Below, piece by piece: positions 25,033-33,742 of a stretch of DNA of 45,954 bases (position 1 is the stretch's first letter; every line of letters begins with the position of its first letter). The position numbers were made by a program, and so were the translations under genes. Location of the stretch: contig JAURHS010000010.1 in assembly GCA_030833205.1 (NCBI GenBank), positions 1-45,954 of the forward strand, given 5' to 3'. The notes under the pieces are model-generated. The model was not told the origin of the DNA and did not search any database. It worked only from the letters and a program-made list of their open reading frames with translations. The DNA is from Prosthecobacter sp. Lineage in GTDB: Bacteria; Verrucomicrobiota; Verrucomicrobiia; Verrucomicrobiales; Verrucomicrobiaceae.

Positions 25033-26718
25033 CTAGCAGTGCAGTTGCTCCTGCCTGATCTCCATCAGGGTCTTCATCAATCGGCCAAGGTCGCCGCGCA
25101 CCTCCCCGCGGCCAAAGGCGTCGTGGAGCTGGCTATAGAGCTCAAAGAGCCTGCTGTAAACGGCCACATGCTCAGGCTTGGGATGGTAAACCTCAGCTCG
25201 GGTGGCGCAGAGTTGTTGCTGGAGCTGCGCCACGCCGCCCAGCCCGGCCGCCACCGCCCCAAAAAGGGCGGCGCCGAGGGCGCAGGTCTGGTCGCTGCGA
25301 CTGACCTTCATGGGCTTGTTGATCACATCGGCGTAAATCTGCATGAGCAAGGGGTTCTTGACGGCAAGCCCACCTGTGGTCACCACCTCGCTGACCTCTA
25401 CACCGTACTGCTCGACGCGACGGATGATGGTCAGGGCGCCGAAGGCCGTGGCCTCAATGTAGGCCCGATAAATCTCGTGGGCCTGAGTGTAGAGAGTCTG
25501 GCCCACAAGCAGCCCACTGAGCTGCGCATCCACCAAAACGGTGCGGTTGCCATTGTTCCAATCCAGAGCCAGCAAGCCGCTGGCACCAGGCTTTGCCTGC
25601 GCCATGGACAGATGCATTGAGTTGAACTTCTCTTCGATGCTACTGCCATGGGACTCGGGGACGAGATGATTGACCAACCAAAGAAAGAGGTCGCCCACCG
25701 CACTCTGCCCAGCCTCGATGCCGAAATGATCTGGCAGAACCGAATCGCGAACAATCCCGCAAACCCCCGGGATGTCTGCCAATGGGCGCTGAGCTGGAGC
25801 CACCATCAAGTCGCAGGTGCTGGTGCCAAGGATCTTGACCAACACCCCCTCTCGGATACCAGCGCCAACCGCGCCCATGTGTGCGTCAAAGCCACCCACG
25901 GCCACCGCAATGCCCGCGGGCAAGCCCAAACGCTGGGCCCAAGACGCCGCAAGGCCACCTGCCCTGTGGCTGCAAGGATGAGCCTGATTGTATAGGCGAG
26001 CGCGCAGCGCGCCCAGATCCGGATGGAGAGCCGAGAGGAACTCCACATCGGGCAGGCCACCCCACTGCGGACTGAACATGGCCTTGTGCCCCGCAGCGCA
26101 AATGCTGCGAACAATCTGGCTGGAATCATTGACCCCGGTAAGCACGGCCACCATCCAATCACAGTGCTCCACAAAGCTGTGAGCGGCGGCAAAGACCTCT
26201 GGTGCACAGCGTCTCAGGCGCAGAATCTTGCTCCACCACCATTCGCTGGAGTAGATGCCGCCACATTTGGCGAGATACTCGGGGCGAAGCTGCGAGGCAA
26301 GTTCGGTAATCTCGGCGGCCTCTGCATGGGCCGTGTGGTCTTTCCACAACCAGACTTGCGCATCGAGATGGTCCCGCCAACGGGGGCTCAAACCCAACGG
26401 CCACGCATGCTCGTCAATGGGGATTGGCGTGCTGCCAGTGGTGTCAATGCCGATGCCGACCACCGCGGCAGCATCAAACCCTTCAATCTTCGAGGCAGCC
26501 GCGGCAAGCACCGCCTGAGTGACCCGCTCAAGACCATCGAGATAATCCTGCGGATTCTGTCTGGCCACCTGAGGGTCACGGGGATCGAGCAGAATTCCCA
26601 TCTCACCACTCGGGTAGGCGAAAACGCTTTGTGCCACCTCACTTCCATCATTCAGGTCCACCAAAAGGGCGCGGCAGGAGTTGGTGCCGTAATCAATGCC
26701 AAGCGCGTACTGGTTCAT
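25033..26718 (-). CDS. araB: Ribulokinase (FGGY family)
   Basis: A 561-residue FGGY kinase. The N-terminal nucleotide-binding motif is ALGIDYGTNSCRALLVD; GIGIDTTGSTPIPID, WLWKDHTAHAEAAEI, GGIYSSEWWWSKIL, AVGGFDAHMGAVGAG and the C-terminal VVTTGGLAVKNPLLMQIYADV match AraB-type ribulokinases, which phosphorylate L- or D-ribulose with ATP. Length is usual for AraB. ATG 26718 opens directly on the first domain; the longer frame adds unrelated residues. The gene is third in a minus-strand group after altronate dehydratase and an FtsX/LolC-type permease (55-bp gap). araA and araD are not in the window. Confidence 0.94.
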   Translation of the reverse strand: MNQYALGIDYGTNSCRALLVDLNDGSEVAQSVFAYPSGEMGILLDPRDPQVARQNPQDYLDGLERVTQAVLAAAASKIEGFDAAAVVGIGIDTTGSTPIPIDEHAWPLGLSPRWRDHLDAQVWLWKDHTAHAEAAEITELASQLRPEYLAKCGGIYSSEWWWSKILRLRRCAPEVFAAAHSFVEHCDWMVAVLTGVNDSSQIVRSICAAGHKAMFSPQWGGLPDVEFLSALHPDLGALRARLYNQAHPCSHRAGGLAASWAQRLGLPAGIAVAVGGFDAHMGAVGAGIREGVLVKILGTSTCDLMVAPAQRPLADIPGVCGIVRDSVLPDHFGIEAGQSAVGDLFLWLVNHLVPESHGSSIEEKFNSMHLSMAQAKPGASGLLALDWNNGNRTVLVDAQLSGLLVGQTLYTQAHEIYRAYIEATAFGALTIIRRVEQYGVEVSEVVTTGGLAVKNPLLMQIYADVINKPMKVSRSDQTCALGAALFGAVAAGLGGVAQLQQQLCATRAEVYHPKPEHVAVYSRLFELYSQLHDAFGRGEVRGDLGRLMKTLMEIRQEQLHC

Positions 26719-26773
26719 GAGCCCGCATTCTGCATGACTCATTCCCCGTTGCCACCAAAAAGAGCCCGAGCCC

Positions 26774-28066
26774 TCAACGATCCCGCAGCGCGTCGGCGCA
26801 CTGCAACCTCGCAGCAAACCACGCCGGCAGCAGACCGGCCACCACGCAAAGCAACCAAGAGCCCCCGAAGGTCAGCGCCACCTGCAGCGGCTCTATTGCC
26901 GCAGGGATGCTGGAAAAAAACACACCCTCAACGGCATGAACCTCTGCTCCCATGAGCCTTCCCAAGATCTGCCGAAGCTCCTCCCGGTAACGCAGAACCG
27001 CGAGGGCGGCGACCAGCCCCAGGGCCGAACCCACAAAGCCGACGAGAGCAGACTGATTGACGAAGATGCGAACAATCTGGGATGGGCTTGCCCCCAGCGC
27101 AGCAAGCACGCCAATCTCCTGCCGTTTCTGGGTGGTGATGGTGATGGTGACATTCATGACGGAAAACGCAGCAACCAGAGCAATGATGGCCAGCACAAAC
27201 TGCATCATGGACTGCTCATTGCGCATGGCTGCCAACCGCGCCTGCTCGCCCTGAGTCCAAGGCTCAAACTGCCAGTCAGGGAATGCGGAACGATTGCGCT
27301 GCACCCACTCCTCAACCTCAAGGGGCTGCTCCAGTTCAAGCGCGAATCCCCCGACCCCCTCGCCGAGATCAAAGAGTGCCCGCGCGGCCTGCAGCGAACA
27401 GACCCCAAGGTCGCCCAGCGGCGAACCTTCGAGGACCCCGCAGAGCCTCAGCCTGTTGGAGCGCAGCGAAATTGCCGCCAGGCGCTCCGAGCGTTGCGCC
27501 GCTGAATCACTGCGCTGCGCCAAGTCATACTGGCTGAGGGCTGCGTTGACCGCACGGTCGCTGTAGAGCAAAACACTTTGGCCCAGGCGAAGGTTCAATG
27601 CGCTGACCACCGAAAAGGGCAGCGCCACCTCATCCGCCTTCGCCGGCCAATGACCTTCCATCAACTGCTTGCGAACCTTGCCCCCCAAAGGCCCGGCTGA
27701 CTCAGGCAAGCCATACAAGACAGCAGCCGCCTCCGCATCTCCATGGCTTGCGTAGACCACACCACCAGCGTGAGGGATCGCGGAGGCAACCCCCGAGAAC
27801 TGTCGCACCTCCTCGAGCCGTGCTGGCCAGCCCCCCGCCAAACCCTTGGGGGCCTGCATCAGCACATGGGGACGCCCCTCAATGAGCTGCTGCCGAAACT
27901 CCAACTCGAAGCCCCCCATCACTGATCGCACGACGATCATCATGAGAACCCCGAGCGCCACTCCCAGCAAGGAGACCAGCGTGATGACGGAGACAAAGCG
28001 CCTGCCAGAATGCAGGTAGCGAAGCGCCAAAAAGCGACTCAAGGAAAGGGGGCGAAGGGTGGCCAT
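26774..28066 (-). CDS. LolC/LolE-type ABC transporter permease
   Basis: A 430-residue FtsX-fold permease. It opens like LolC/LolE (FLALRYLHSGRRFVSVITLV) with TM1 (LVSLLGVALGVLMMIVV) and the motif MGGFELEFRQQLIEG, then a large periplasmic domain and three C-terminal helices (LAIIALVAAFSVMNVTITIT; LVGFVGSALGLVAALAVLRY; WLLCVVAGLLPAWFAAR). The cytoplasmic loop TQKRQEIGVLAALGAS is the expected coupling site for a LolD-type ATPase. Lol systems pull lipoproteins out of the inner membrane. No LolD or second permease is present here, so the ATPase must be elsewhere. ATG 28066 is chosen over a longer frame that would overlap the dehydratase gene. It lies between uxaA and araB. Confidence 0.9.
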   Translation of the reverse strand: MATLRPLSLSRFLALRYLHSGRRFVSVITLVSLLGVALGVLMMIVVRSVMGGFELEFRQQLIEGRPHVLMQAPKGLAGGWPARLEEVRQFSGVASAIPHAGGVVYASHGDAEAAAVLYGLPESAGPLGGKVRKQLMEGHWPAKADEVALPFSVVSALNLRLGQSVLLYSDRAVNAALSQYDLAQRSDSAAQRSERLAAISLRSNRLRLCGVLEGSPLGDLGVCSLQAARALFDLGEGVGGFALELEQPLEVEEWVQRNRSAFPDWQFEPWTQGEQARLAAMRNEQSMMQFVLAIIALVAAFSVMNVTITITTQKRQEIGVLAALGASPSQIVRIFVNQSALVGFVGSALGLVAALAVLRYREELRQILGRLMGAEVHAVEGVFFSSIPAAIEPLQVALTFGGSWLLCVVAGLLPAWFAARLQCADALRDR

Positions 28067-28109
28067 CTGGTCTTGGGGGGCGATCCATTCAAGGGCGGCT
28101 GTCGTCCGG

Positions 28110-29747
28110 TCAGAGAGAGACCCCGCGTTTCCAAGGGATGAAGTCGTGCTGTCCCAATTGCACGGCTTTGGGGAGGTACTCGCCGCTGGCCGTGGCGATA
28201 CACAACTCCATGAGAGAATCCGCAACAGACTGCACGCTGGACTCACCCCGAATGATGCTGCCAGCATCGAAATCCAGGATGTCTCCCATGCGCTGCATCA
28301 ACTCGCTGTTGGTGGAGATTTTGAGGGTGGGGCAAACCGGGTTGCCGGTTGGAGTGCCCAGACCGGTGGTAAACAGGACAAGGTTGCAACCCGCGGCCAC
28401 AATCGCCGTGGTGGACTCCACATCGTTTCCCGGGGTGCAGCAGAGCGTCAATCCGCCCCGCTCCTGGACCGGCTCGGTGTAATCCAAGACCCCGACAATC
28501 GGCGCGGTTCCGCCCTTGAGAGCTGCACCCGCAGATTTGATCGCGTCGGTGATGAGACCATCGCGAATGTTGCCAGGCGACGGATTGGCATCAAATCCCG
28601 AGCCGCAGGCCCTTGCCGTGGCCTCGTAGGATTTCATCAGACCTAAGAAGCGCTGCGCCAGTTCCTCGCTGACACAGCGATCGCAGAGATACTGCTCCAC
28701 ACCGCACAACTCTGGGAACTCGGCCAGCACTGGAGCACCGCCCAAGGCGCTGAGAAGGTCTGAGACTTGGCCGAGCACGGGATTGGCGGAGATGCCGGAA
28801 AACCCATCGCTTCCACCGCACTCCAGACCAAGCACCAGATCGCTGAGCGCGCAGGGTTCACGCCGCCAATCGTTGGCCTGCGCCACGCCTCTGAGCGTGG
28901 CGGCAATGGCGCGCCCAATCAGATCGCGTTCAGAGCTCGACTTTTGCTGCTCGAAAATGAGGACGGGCTTCTCGGCCTTGGGGTGAAACTGCGCCAATGC
29001 CTCCTGCAGCATGCTGACCTGCGCATGCTGGCATCCAAGCGAAAGCACGGTCGCCCCCGCAACATTCGGGTGGGCAATGTAGCCTGCAAGCAGTTGCACC
29101 AGGGCCTGAGCATCCTGGCGCGTGCCGCCACAGCCCAGGCCATGCTCAAGAAACTCAATGCCGTCAACATGTGCAAAGGGCCGATGCGCCGCCTGCTGCC
29201 ACTGCTCGGGATCCAGATCTGTCGCCACATCTCCTGCCAGATGACGCGCCAGCAAAGCCCTGGTGTAGGCCTCATAGTGATCCCCCCTGCTGTAGCCCAA
29301 TGCCCGCTGCAGCGCCTCTCTCATGACACTGAGGTTGCGATTTTCGCAGAAGACCAATGGCAGGACAATCCAGTGATTGGCGGTTCCAACACCGCCACCG
29401 ATTCGGCGGTAGCCTTGAAACCGCCGCGCCCTGAGGTGACCGACATCGGGAGGATTCCAGACCAGGTTCTGACTCTTGCCGTGACAGGCACTGGCCTCGT
29501 GACGCAGGTTGTGGGTGCCAACCAAACTGCCAGCCGCAATGGCCTCGGTGCACCGCCCCACCACAACGCCGTACATGACCACCAACTCGCCCTTGGCGAG
29601 ATCGCGCAGTGCGAACTTGTGTTTTGCGTGGATGGGCTGGCGCAGCGTCGGGCCCTCAGCGGTGGAAGTGCCCGCGGGCAAGTCGCGCAGTGCCACCACC
29701 AGGGTGTCGTTGGGGTGAATTCTCAGCGTGGAGCGCTCGGCGGACAT
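28110..29747 (-). CDS. uxaA: Altronate dehydratase
   Basis: A 545-residue enzyme with an N-terminal SAF-like domain (LRIHPNDTLVVALRDLPAG, HKFALRDLAKGELVVMYG) followed by the catalytic UxaA part: GLGCGGTRQDAQAL, VLSLGCQHAQVS, LGLECGGSDGFSGISANP, NPSPGNIRDGLITDA and CTPGNDVESTTAIVAAGCN. It ends WKRGVSL, as UxaA does. The enzyme dehydrates D-altronate to 2-keto-3-deoxygluconate in galacturonate breakdown and is Fe-dependent. It is about 50 residues longer than the E. coli enzyme, as in Bacteroidetes-type members. ATG 29747 opens on the SAF domain. It is first in the group uxaA-permease-araB and divergent from the NodT gene; a direct repeat sits between them. Confidence 0.94.
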   Translation of the reverse strand: MSAERSTLRIHPNDTLVVALRDLPAGTSTAEGPTLRQPIHAKHKFALRDLAKGELVVMYGVVVGRCTEAIAAGSLVGTHNLRHEASACHGKSQNLVWNPPDVGHLRARRFQGYRRIGGGVGTANHWIVLPLVFCENRNLSVMREALQRALGYSRGDHYEAYTRALLARHLAGDVATDLDPEQWQQAAHRPFAHVDGIEFLEHGLGCGGTRQDAQALVQLLAGYIAHPNVAGATVLSLGCQHAQVSMLQEALAQFHPKAEKPVLIFEQQKSSSERDLIGRAIAATLRGVAQANDWRREPCALSDLVLGLECGGSDGFSGISANPVLGQVSDLLSALGGAPVLAEFPELCGVEQYLCDRCVSEELAQRFLGLMKSYEATARACGSGFDANPSPGNIRDGLITDAIKSAGAALKGGTAPIVGVLDYTEPVQERGGLTLCCTPGNDVESTTAIVAAGCNLVLFTTGLGTPTGNPVCPTLKISTNSELMQRMGDILDFDAGSIIRGESSVQSVADSLMELCIATASGEYLPKAVQLGQHDFIPWKRGVSL

Positions 29748-29790
29748 GGGCGGGATGGAGAGGGGCAAAAAACAGGGGCCACAGGGAGCG

Positions 29791-29820
29791 AAAGCATTGC
29801 ACAATCCCCCAAACCATTGC
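29791..29820. repeat. Direct repeat in the uxaA/NodT divergent promoter region
   Basis: AAAGCATTGC (29791-29800) and AAACCATTGC (29811-29820) match at 9 of 10 bases with a period of exactly 20 bp, about two turns of DNA. The first copy also contains ATTG-CA-CAAT, a short palindrome. The spacing suits a regulator binding one face of the helix. Confidence 0.45.
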
Positions 29821-29854
29821 AAACAGGCATGCACAGTTTCTTTGGTTCCAGGCC

Positions 29855-31330
29855 ATGAGCCCACAAGCCCCCAACACCCCCCATTGCCCAGAGGCCCCAG
29901 GCCAGCGGTGGCTGCCGTTGATCGCGGGGCTGTGTCTAGCAGTTGCACACAGTGGCTGTGTCCTGCTTCCCAGCCTCGGGACCCAGAAGCATGCTCAGGA
30001 TGTGGCCTCGGTTCAGAGCAGGGTTCCCGAGCAGTGGAGCGCCTCCTGGGCCAAGGGAAAGGAGTCCGAGGCCAGGGATTGGCAGAGCGAATTTCAAACG
30101 CCTGCCTATCGCGCGCTGATTGTCGAGGCCCTCGCCCACAACCATGACCTCGCGGCCTCATCAGCCAGGATCCGTCAGGCCAGGGCCGAACTCAAGCGCG
30201 CGCAGGCAAGCTGGATGCCCAACCTTGGCCTGTCCTTTCTGTCCTCACGGACCCAGTCCCCCGGCGACCAGCGCTTCAACGCACTGCCACCGATCAATAA
30301 CCGGTTTCGCCTGCCTTTCGATGTGACTTGGGAACTGGATCTCTGGGGCCGGATCGCGGACGACCGGCGTGCCGCCAAGGCAAGGTGGTTGGCCGCGGAA
30401 GAGACCTATTCCTCTGCCCGCCTATCCCTGACCGCAACGGTGCTCAAAGCGGCAATCACGCTGACGGAGGCGCAGCAGCAGTTGCAGCTTGCGCTGGTCA
30501 ATCACCGCAGTCGGCAAACTCAACTTCAAGTTCTGGAACGCGTGATGGAACGGGGCTTAAGCGCAGAACGAAGCGCTTTGGATGTGACGCTGGGTCGCGC
30601 CGATCTGCAGCGCGCCGAGGCCACCATCGGCCAACGCAGGGCCGCCGCGGATCAGGCCTGCAGGGCCTTGGAGTTGCTGTTGGGGCGTTACCCGAGTGGG
30701 AAGGAGCGTGGCATTGCCTCGTTTCCCAAGCTCGCGCGCCCCAGCCCGAAGGCTCAGCCCCTTACCGTTCTTCTGCAACGCCCCGATCTGCTTGCCGCGC
30801 AGCGCCGTCTTGAGTCTTCGTTGGCTTTGAAAAGCAGCGCAGCCAAGGCTTTTCTGCCCAGTTTGAACCTCACTGCCAACGCAGGACGAACCGCTCAGCA
30901 AACTCAGGATTTATTCACCCCTCAGGCTGCGATTTGGAGCATTGCCTCCTCAGTGAGCCAGAGTCTCTTCCAAGGCGGGCGCACTCAGGCGGGCTTGCGC
31001 CTCTCGCAAGCCCGATACGATGAGGAGCTCGAGACTTACACTCAGGCAGTCCTCAATGCCTGCAACGAGGTGGAAACCGCCCTTGCCGCGGATGCCTATC
31101 TGCAAATGCAGGTCAGGGCATTGGAGCAATCCGCCATTGAGGCAGAGAAGGCGGAGGAACTTGCCCAGTCCCAGTACGAGCGTGGACTCATTGAGGCACT
31201 CACGCTTCTCGATAGCCAACAGCGCGCATTCGATGCGCGAAGCGCATGGATTGCGGTGGAGGCCCAGCGCTTGAGGACCAGGGTGGATCTGCACCTCGCC
31301 CTGGGAGGGGGCTTTGCCCCAACCCGATGA
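29855..31330 (+). CDS. NodT-type outer-membrane efflux lipoprotein
   Basis: A 491-residue TolC-superfamily protein of the RND outer-membrane lipoprotein (NodT) group. The N-terminus is hydrophobic and meets a Cys (LCLAVAHSGC, C35), a weak lipobox. Typical segments follow: RALIVEALAHNHDLAASSARI, FDVTWELDLWGRIADDRRAA, LLQRPDLLAAQRRLES and VSQSLFQGGRTQAGLRLSQA. It should form a trimeric outer-membrane channel. No pump or adaptor gene adjoins it; the nearest RND pump at 8272-11421 has its own TolC. Its stop overlaps the start of the acyltransferase gene (ATGA, 31327-31330), suggesting a joint role, perhaps in surface glycan or lipid export. ATG 29855 is chosen because the lipoprotein signal begins there. 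Confidence 0.92.
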   Translation: MSPQAPNTPHCPEAPGQRWLPLIAGLCLAVAHSGCVLLPSLGTQKHAQDVASVQSRVPEQWSASWAKGKESEARDWQSEFQTPAYRALIVEALAHNHDLAASSARIRQARAELKRAQASWMPNLGLSFLSSRTQSPGDQRFNALPPINNRFRLPFDVTWELDLWGRIADDRRAAKARWLAAEETYSSARLSLTATVLKAAITLTEAQQQLQLALVNHRSRQTQLQVLERVMERGLSAERSALDVTLGRADLQRAEATIGQRRAAADQACRALELLLGRYPSGKERGIASFPKLARPSPKAQPLTVLLQRPDLLAAQRRLESSLALKSSAAKAFLPSLNLTANAGRTAQQTQDLFTPQAAIWSIASSVSQSLFQGGRTQAGLRLSQARYDEELETYTQAVLNACNEVETALAADAYLQMQVRALEQSAIEAEKAEELAQSQYERGLIEALTLLDSQQRAFDARSAWIAVEAQRLRTRVDLHLALGGGFAPTR

Positions 31331-33276
31331 AGAATCCAGGCCTCATGGCGCGCGCCGATCCTCGCGTGGTGGAAATTGACGGCCTCCGAGCGATTTTGGT
31401 GTTGGCCGTTGTCTTGCATCACCTCGATGCGCACTGGATGCCTGGCGGCTTTCTCGCCGTGGACGCATTTTTCGTGGTGTCGGGTTTTGTCATCACCCGC
31501 CTCATTCGAGAACAACTTCAGACCAAACACTTCGAGTTGCGCGAGTTCTGGCAACGCCGCGCGCTTCGCCTGCTGCCTGCCCTGCTCCTGACCCTCGCCA
31601 TGACCATGGCTGCGGGTTGGTGGCTGCTTTTTCCAGCGGAGCTTGCGCGCTTGGCGTCGAGGACACTCAGCAGCCTGCTTGGCCTGTGCAATCTCAGCTT
31701 TGCCCGCTCGGGGGATTACTTCGGCAATGACCTCCACCCCTCTCCCCTGCTCCATCTCTGGTCCTTGGCCGTGGAGGTCCAGTTCTACCTGCTACAGCCA
31801 TTGTTGCTGGTTCGCTTTGGCTTTTTGCGAAAGGCCTGGGGCATGGGTAGCCTTGCCTTACTCATGCTTGCCGTGGCTTGCCTGGAAACGCATCATCAAC
31901 CCCAGTGGGCTTTTTACAGCCTTGAGGCGAGAGCGTGGGAACTTTTTGCAGGATGTTGGTTGGCAACACGAACCTCAGTGATCGCTCCAGCGCAGGCCAA
32001 ATCCCTGCTGCATCTGGGCTTTGTCTTTCTGGTGGCCTGCCTGGGTGGTGCAATGGTCAAGCGTGAGGGTTTACAGCCTGCGAGCCTTGCCGTGGTTGGC
32101 GGCACTCTGATGATTCTCGCCTCTGCACACAAGGCACCTGAGGGGCGCTTGCGGCAGTTGCTTGGCTCGCGTGCGCTACAGGCCATCGGGCTCTCTTCTT
32201 ATGCCATCTATCTCGTGCACTGGCCCTTGTTGATCATGGCACAGGCTTGGCTGCCAGGATGGACGCCATCGGGCAAGCTGTCGGTTGGAGCACTCTCCTT
32301 GCTGTTGGGGCTGCTGCTCCACTTCCTGTTGGAGCGCCCCGTCAGGAGTCTGTGGTCGAAGCAGCCCTGGAGCCGGCCACCGATGCGTTGGATCGCCCTT
32401 GGCAGCCTATTCCTCCTTGTCGCAGCTGCGAGCGTTGTGCGTTTCAAGCAGGGCTGGGTCTCCAGCCCTGGAGGTGCAGAGCTCTTGCGTTTGGTACCCG
32501 AGGCCAGGAGGCAGCCGCTGGCCGTGGCGCAGTGGGTGCCCCTGGGGCGCGCCGAGAACTCGCCACAACTCCTCATCCTCGGGGATAGCCACGCCCAGTG
32601 CCTGCTGCCGGCCCTTGATGAACAATTGCAGCAACGGGGCCTGAGCGCAAAGGCCTGGGTGGCCCCCGCCACCCTTCCTCTGCTGGGCTGCAAGACCAGC
32701 CGCTACAGTGACCTCTTCGATCGCGAAGCCATGCCCGAGGCACTGGCCTCACCGGCCCGTGAAATTCTGTTGGTCTCCAGCTGGACTTGGTATCTCAAGG
32801 AGGATGCGGATCTCCATCAGCTTGACGGTCAAAAGGCCACCGATCCACCAGCACTGATCAGTCAGTCCTTGAGGACCACTCTGGACACCCTGCATAAGGC
32901 GGGCAAAAAGGTCACGATCCTTCGACCTTGGCCGATCATGCCCAAGGCGGTTGCACACTGGATGATGAGGCATCAACGCTGGAAGATCCCGACCCCGCCC
33001 ACCCTGCTCGAACCCTCCGTTCACGAGGAGTGGCACCGTTTGAGCAATGCACTGCTCACCAACGCGGCCATGGAGCAACCAGTGGCCCTGCTCGACCCCA
33101 CAGAGGCCATGACCTCGGCGCGGGGGCGCCTCATGCACGAAAGCGGCGGGCGCCCGCTGTACAGCGACACCAGCCACCTCACTGACCTGGGATCACAACG
33201 ACTCTTGCAGTGGTTATTGCCGAAAATGGGACTAACCCCCTCTGCAGCAAGGCAGGGGCGCAGCGCTGACTATTGA
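31327..33276 (+). CDS. OafA-type O-acyltransferase with C-terminal SGNH domain
   Basis: A 649-residue membrane enzyme. Residues 1 to about 370 form an acyltransferase-3 domain of about ten helices; IDGLRAILVLAVVLHH carries the conserved Arg and catalytic His near residue 31, and FLAVDAFFVVSGFVITR is the family's second hallmark. The periplasmic C-terminal part is an SGNH hydrolase-like domain with GDSH (G419-H422) and D614-x2-H617 (DTSH). OafA-type enzymes move acetyl or other acyl groups from the cytoplasm onto sugars of LPS, capsule or peptidoglycan. The ATG overlaps the NodT-type gene stop. The last 7 bp overlap the convergent thioesterase gene. Confidence 0.93.
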   Translation: MKNPGLMARADPRVVEIDGLRAILVLAVVLHHLDAHWMPGGFLAVDAFFVVSGFVITRLIREQLQTKHFELREFWQRRALRLLPALLLTLAMTMAAGWWLLFPAELARLASRTLSSLLGLCNLSFARSGDYFGNDLHPSPLLHLWSLAVEVQFYLLQPLLLVRFGFLRKAWGMGSLALLMLAVACLETHHQPQWAFYSLEARAWELFAGCWLATRTSVIAPAQAKSLLHLGFVFLVACLGGAMVKREGLQPASLAVVGGTLMILASAHKAPEGRLRQLLGSRALQAIGLSSYAIYLVHWPLLIMAQAWLPGWTPSGKLSVGALSLLLGLLLHFLLERPVRSLWSKQPWSRPPMRWIALGSLFLLVAAASVVRFKQGWVSSPGGAELLRLVPEARRQPLAVAQWVPLGRAENSPQLLILGDSHAQCLLPALDEQLQQRGLSAKAWVAPATLPLLGCKTSRYSDLFDREAMPEALASPAREILLVSSWTWYLKEDADLHQLDGQKATDPPALISQSLRTTLDTLHKAGKKVTILRPWPIMPKAVAHWMMRHQRWKIPTPPTLLEPSVHEEWHRLSNALLTNAAMEQPVALLDPTEAMTSARGRLMHESGGRPLYSDTSHLTDLGSQRLLQWLLPKMGLTPSAARQGRSADY

Positions 33277-33692
33277 AGCAGTTGGCGGAACCTCTCTGGA
33301 ATTAGCACTGAGCGCATCACTCCAGAGGCATCCCGTGCCACACAGGCTGCCACCAGGGCGCCCTTGGCGCAAAGCCTTCCGTCGGATGTGGTGAAATCAA
33401 TCTCGTAGCGGATGCTGCGCGCGGAGACATCAACCACCTTCAGGTGCATGGTGAAGCAATCCTCAAAACGCAGCGGCGAGCGGTAATCGCAGGAAGCATG
33501 AACCCGCGGCCAACCGACCCGGTCCTCTGGCGCAACGGCATTGTTACCGTCCCAAATCGAACAGCCAAGCGAGCGGAAGAAGTCGTGTTCCACTCGCTCC
33601 ATGTATCGAAAAAACTGGGCAAAGTGCACAATGCCCGCCATGTCGGTATCCGCGAACTGGACGCGCTCGGAAAGATGGTGCTCACGGGCCAT
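33270..33692 (-). CDS. Acyl-CoA thioesterase, 4HBT hot-dog family
   Basis: A 140-residue single hot-dog-domain enzyme. The active-site segment is QFADTDMAGIVHFAQFFRYME, with the family Asp and the helix that follows; YRSPLRFEDCFTMHLKV and SIRYEIDF complete the fold. It resembles YbgC/FadM-type thioesterases that hydrolyse short or aromatic acyl-CoA in the cytoplasm. ATG 33692 begins just ahead of the first strand (MAREHHLSERVQF). A longer frame would overlap the NAD(P)HX gene upstream. The 3' end overlaps the acyltransferase gene by 7 bp. Confidence 0.88.
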   Translation of the reverse strand: MAREHHLSERVQFADTDMAGIVHFAQFFRYMERVEHDFFRSLGCSIWDGNNAVAPEDRVGWPRVHASCDYRSPLRFEDCFTMHLKVVDVSARSIRYEIDFTTSDGRLCAKGALVAACVARDASGVMRSVLIPERFRQLLQ

Positions 33693-33742
33693 GCCTCCAG
33701 TCAACTGCAAGGGCGCCCCTGAGGCAACCGCAAAAGCCAACC

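Noticed and set aside
25581..25596. TGGCAC followed by TTTGC, resembling a sigma-54 promoter
   Set aside because: The GG-to-GC spacing is one base too long and the site is inside araB.
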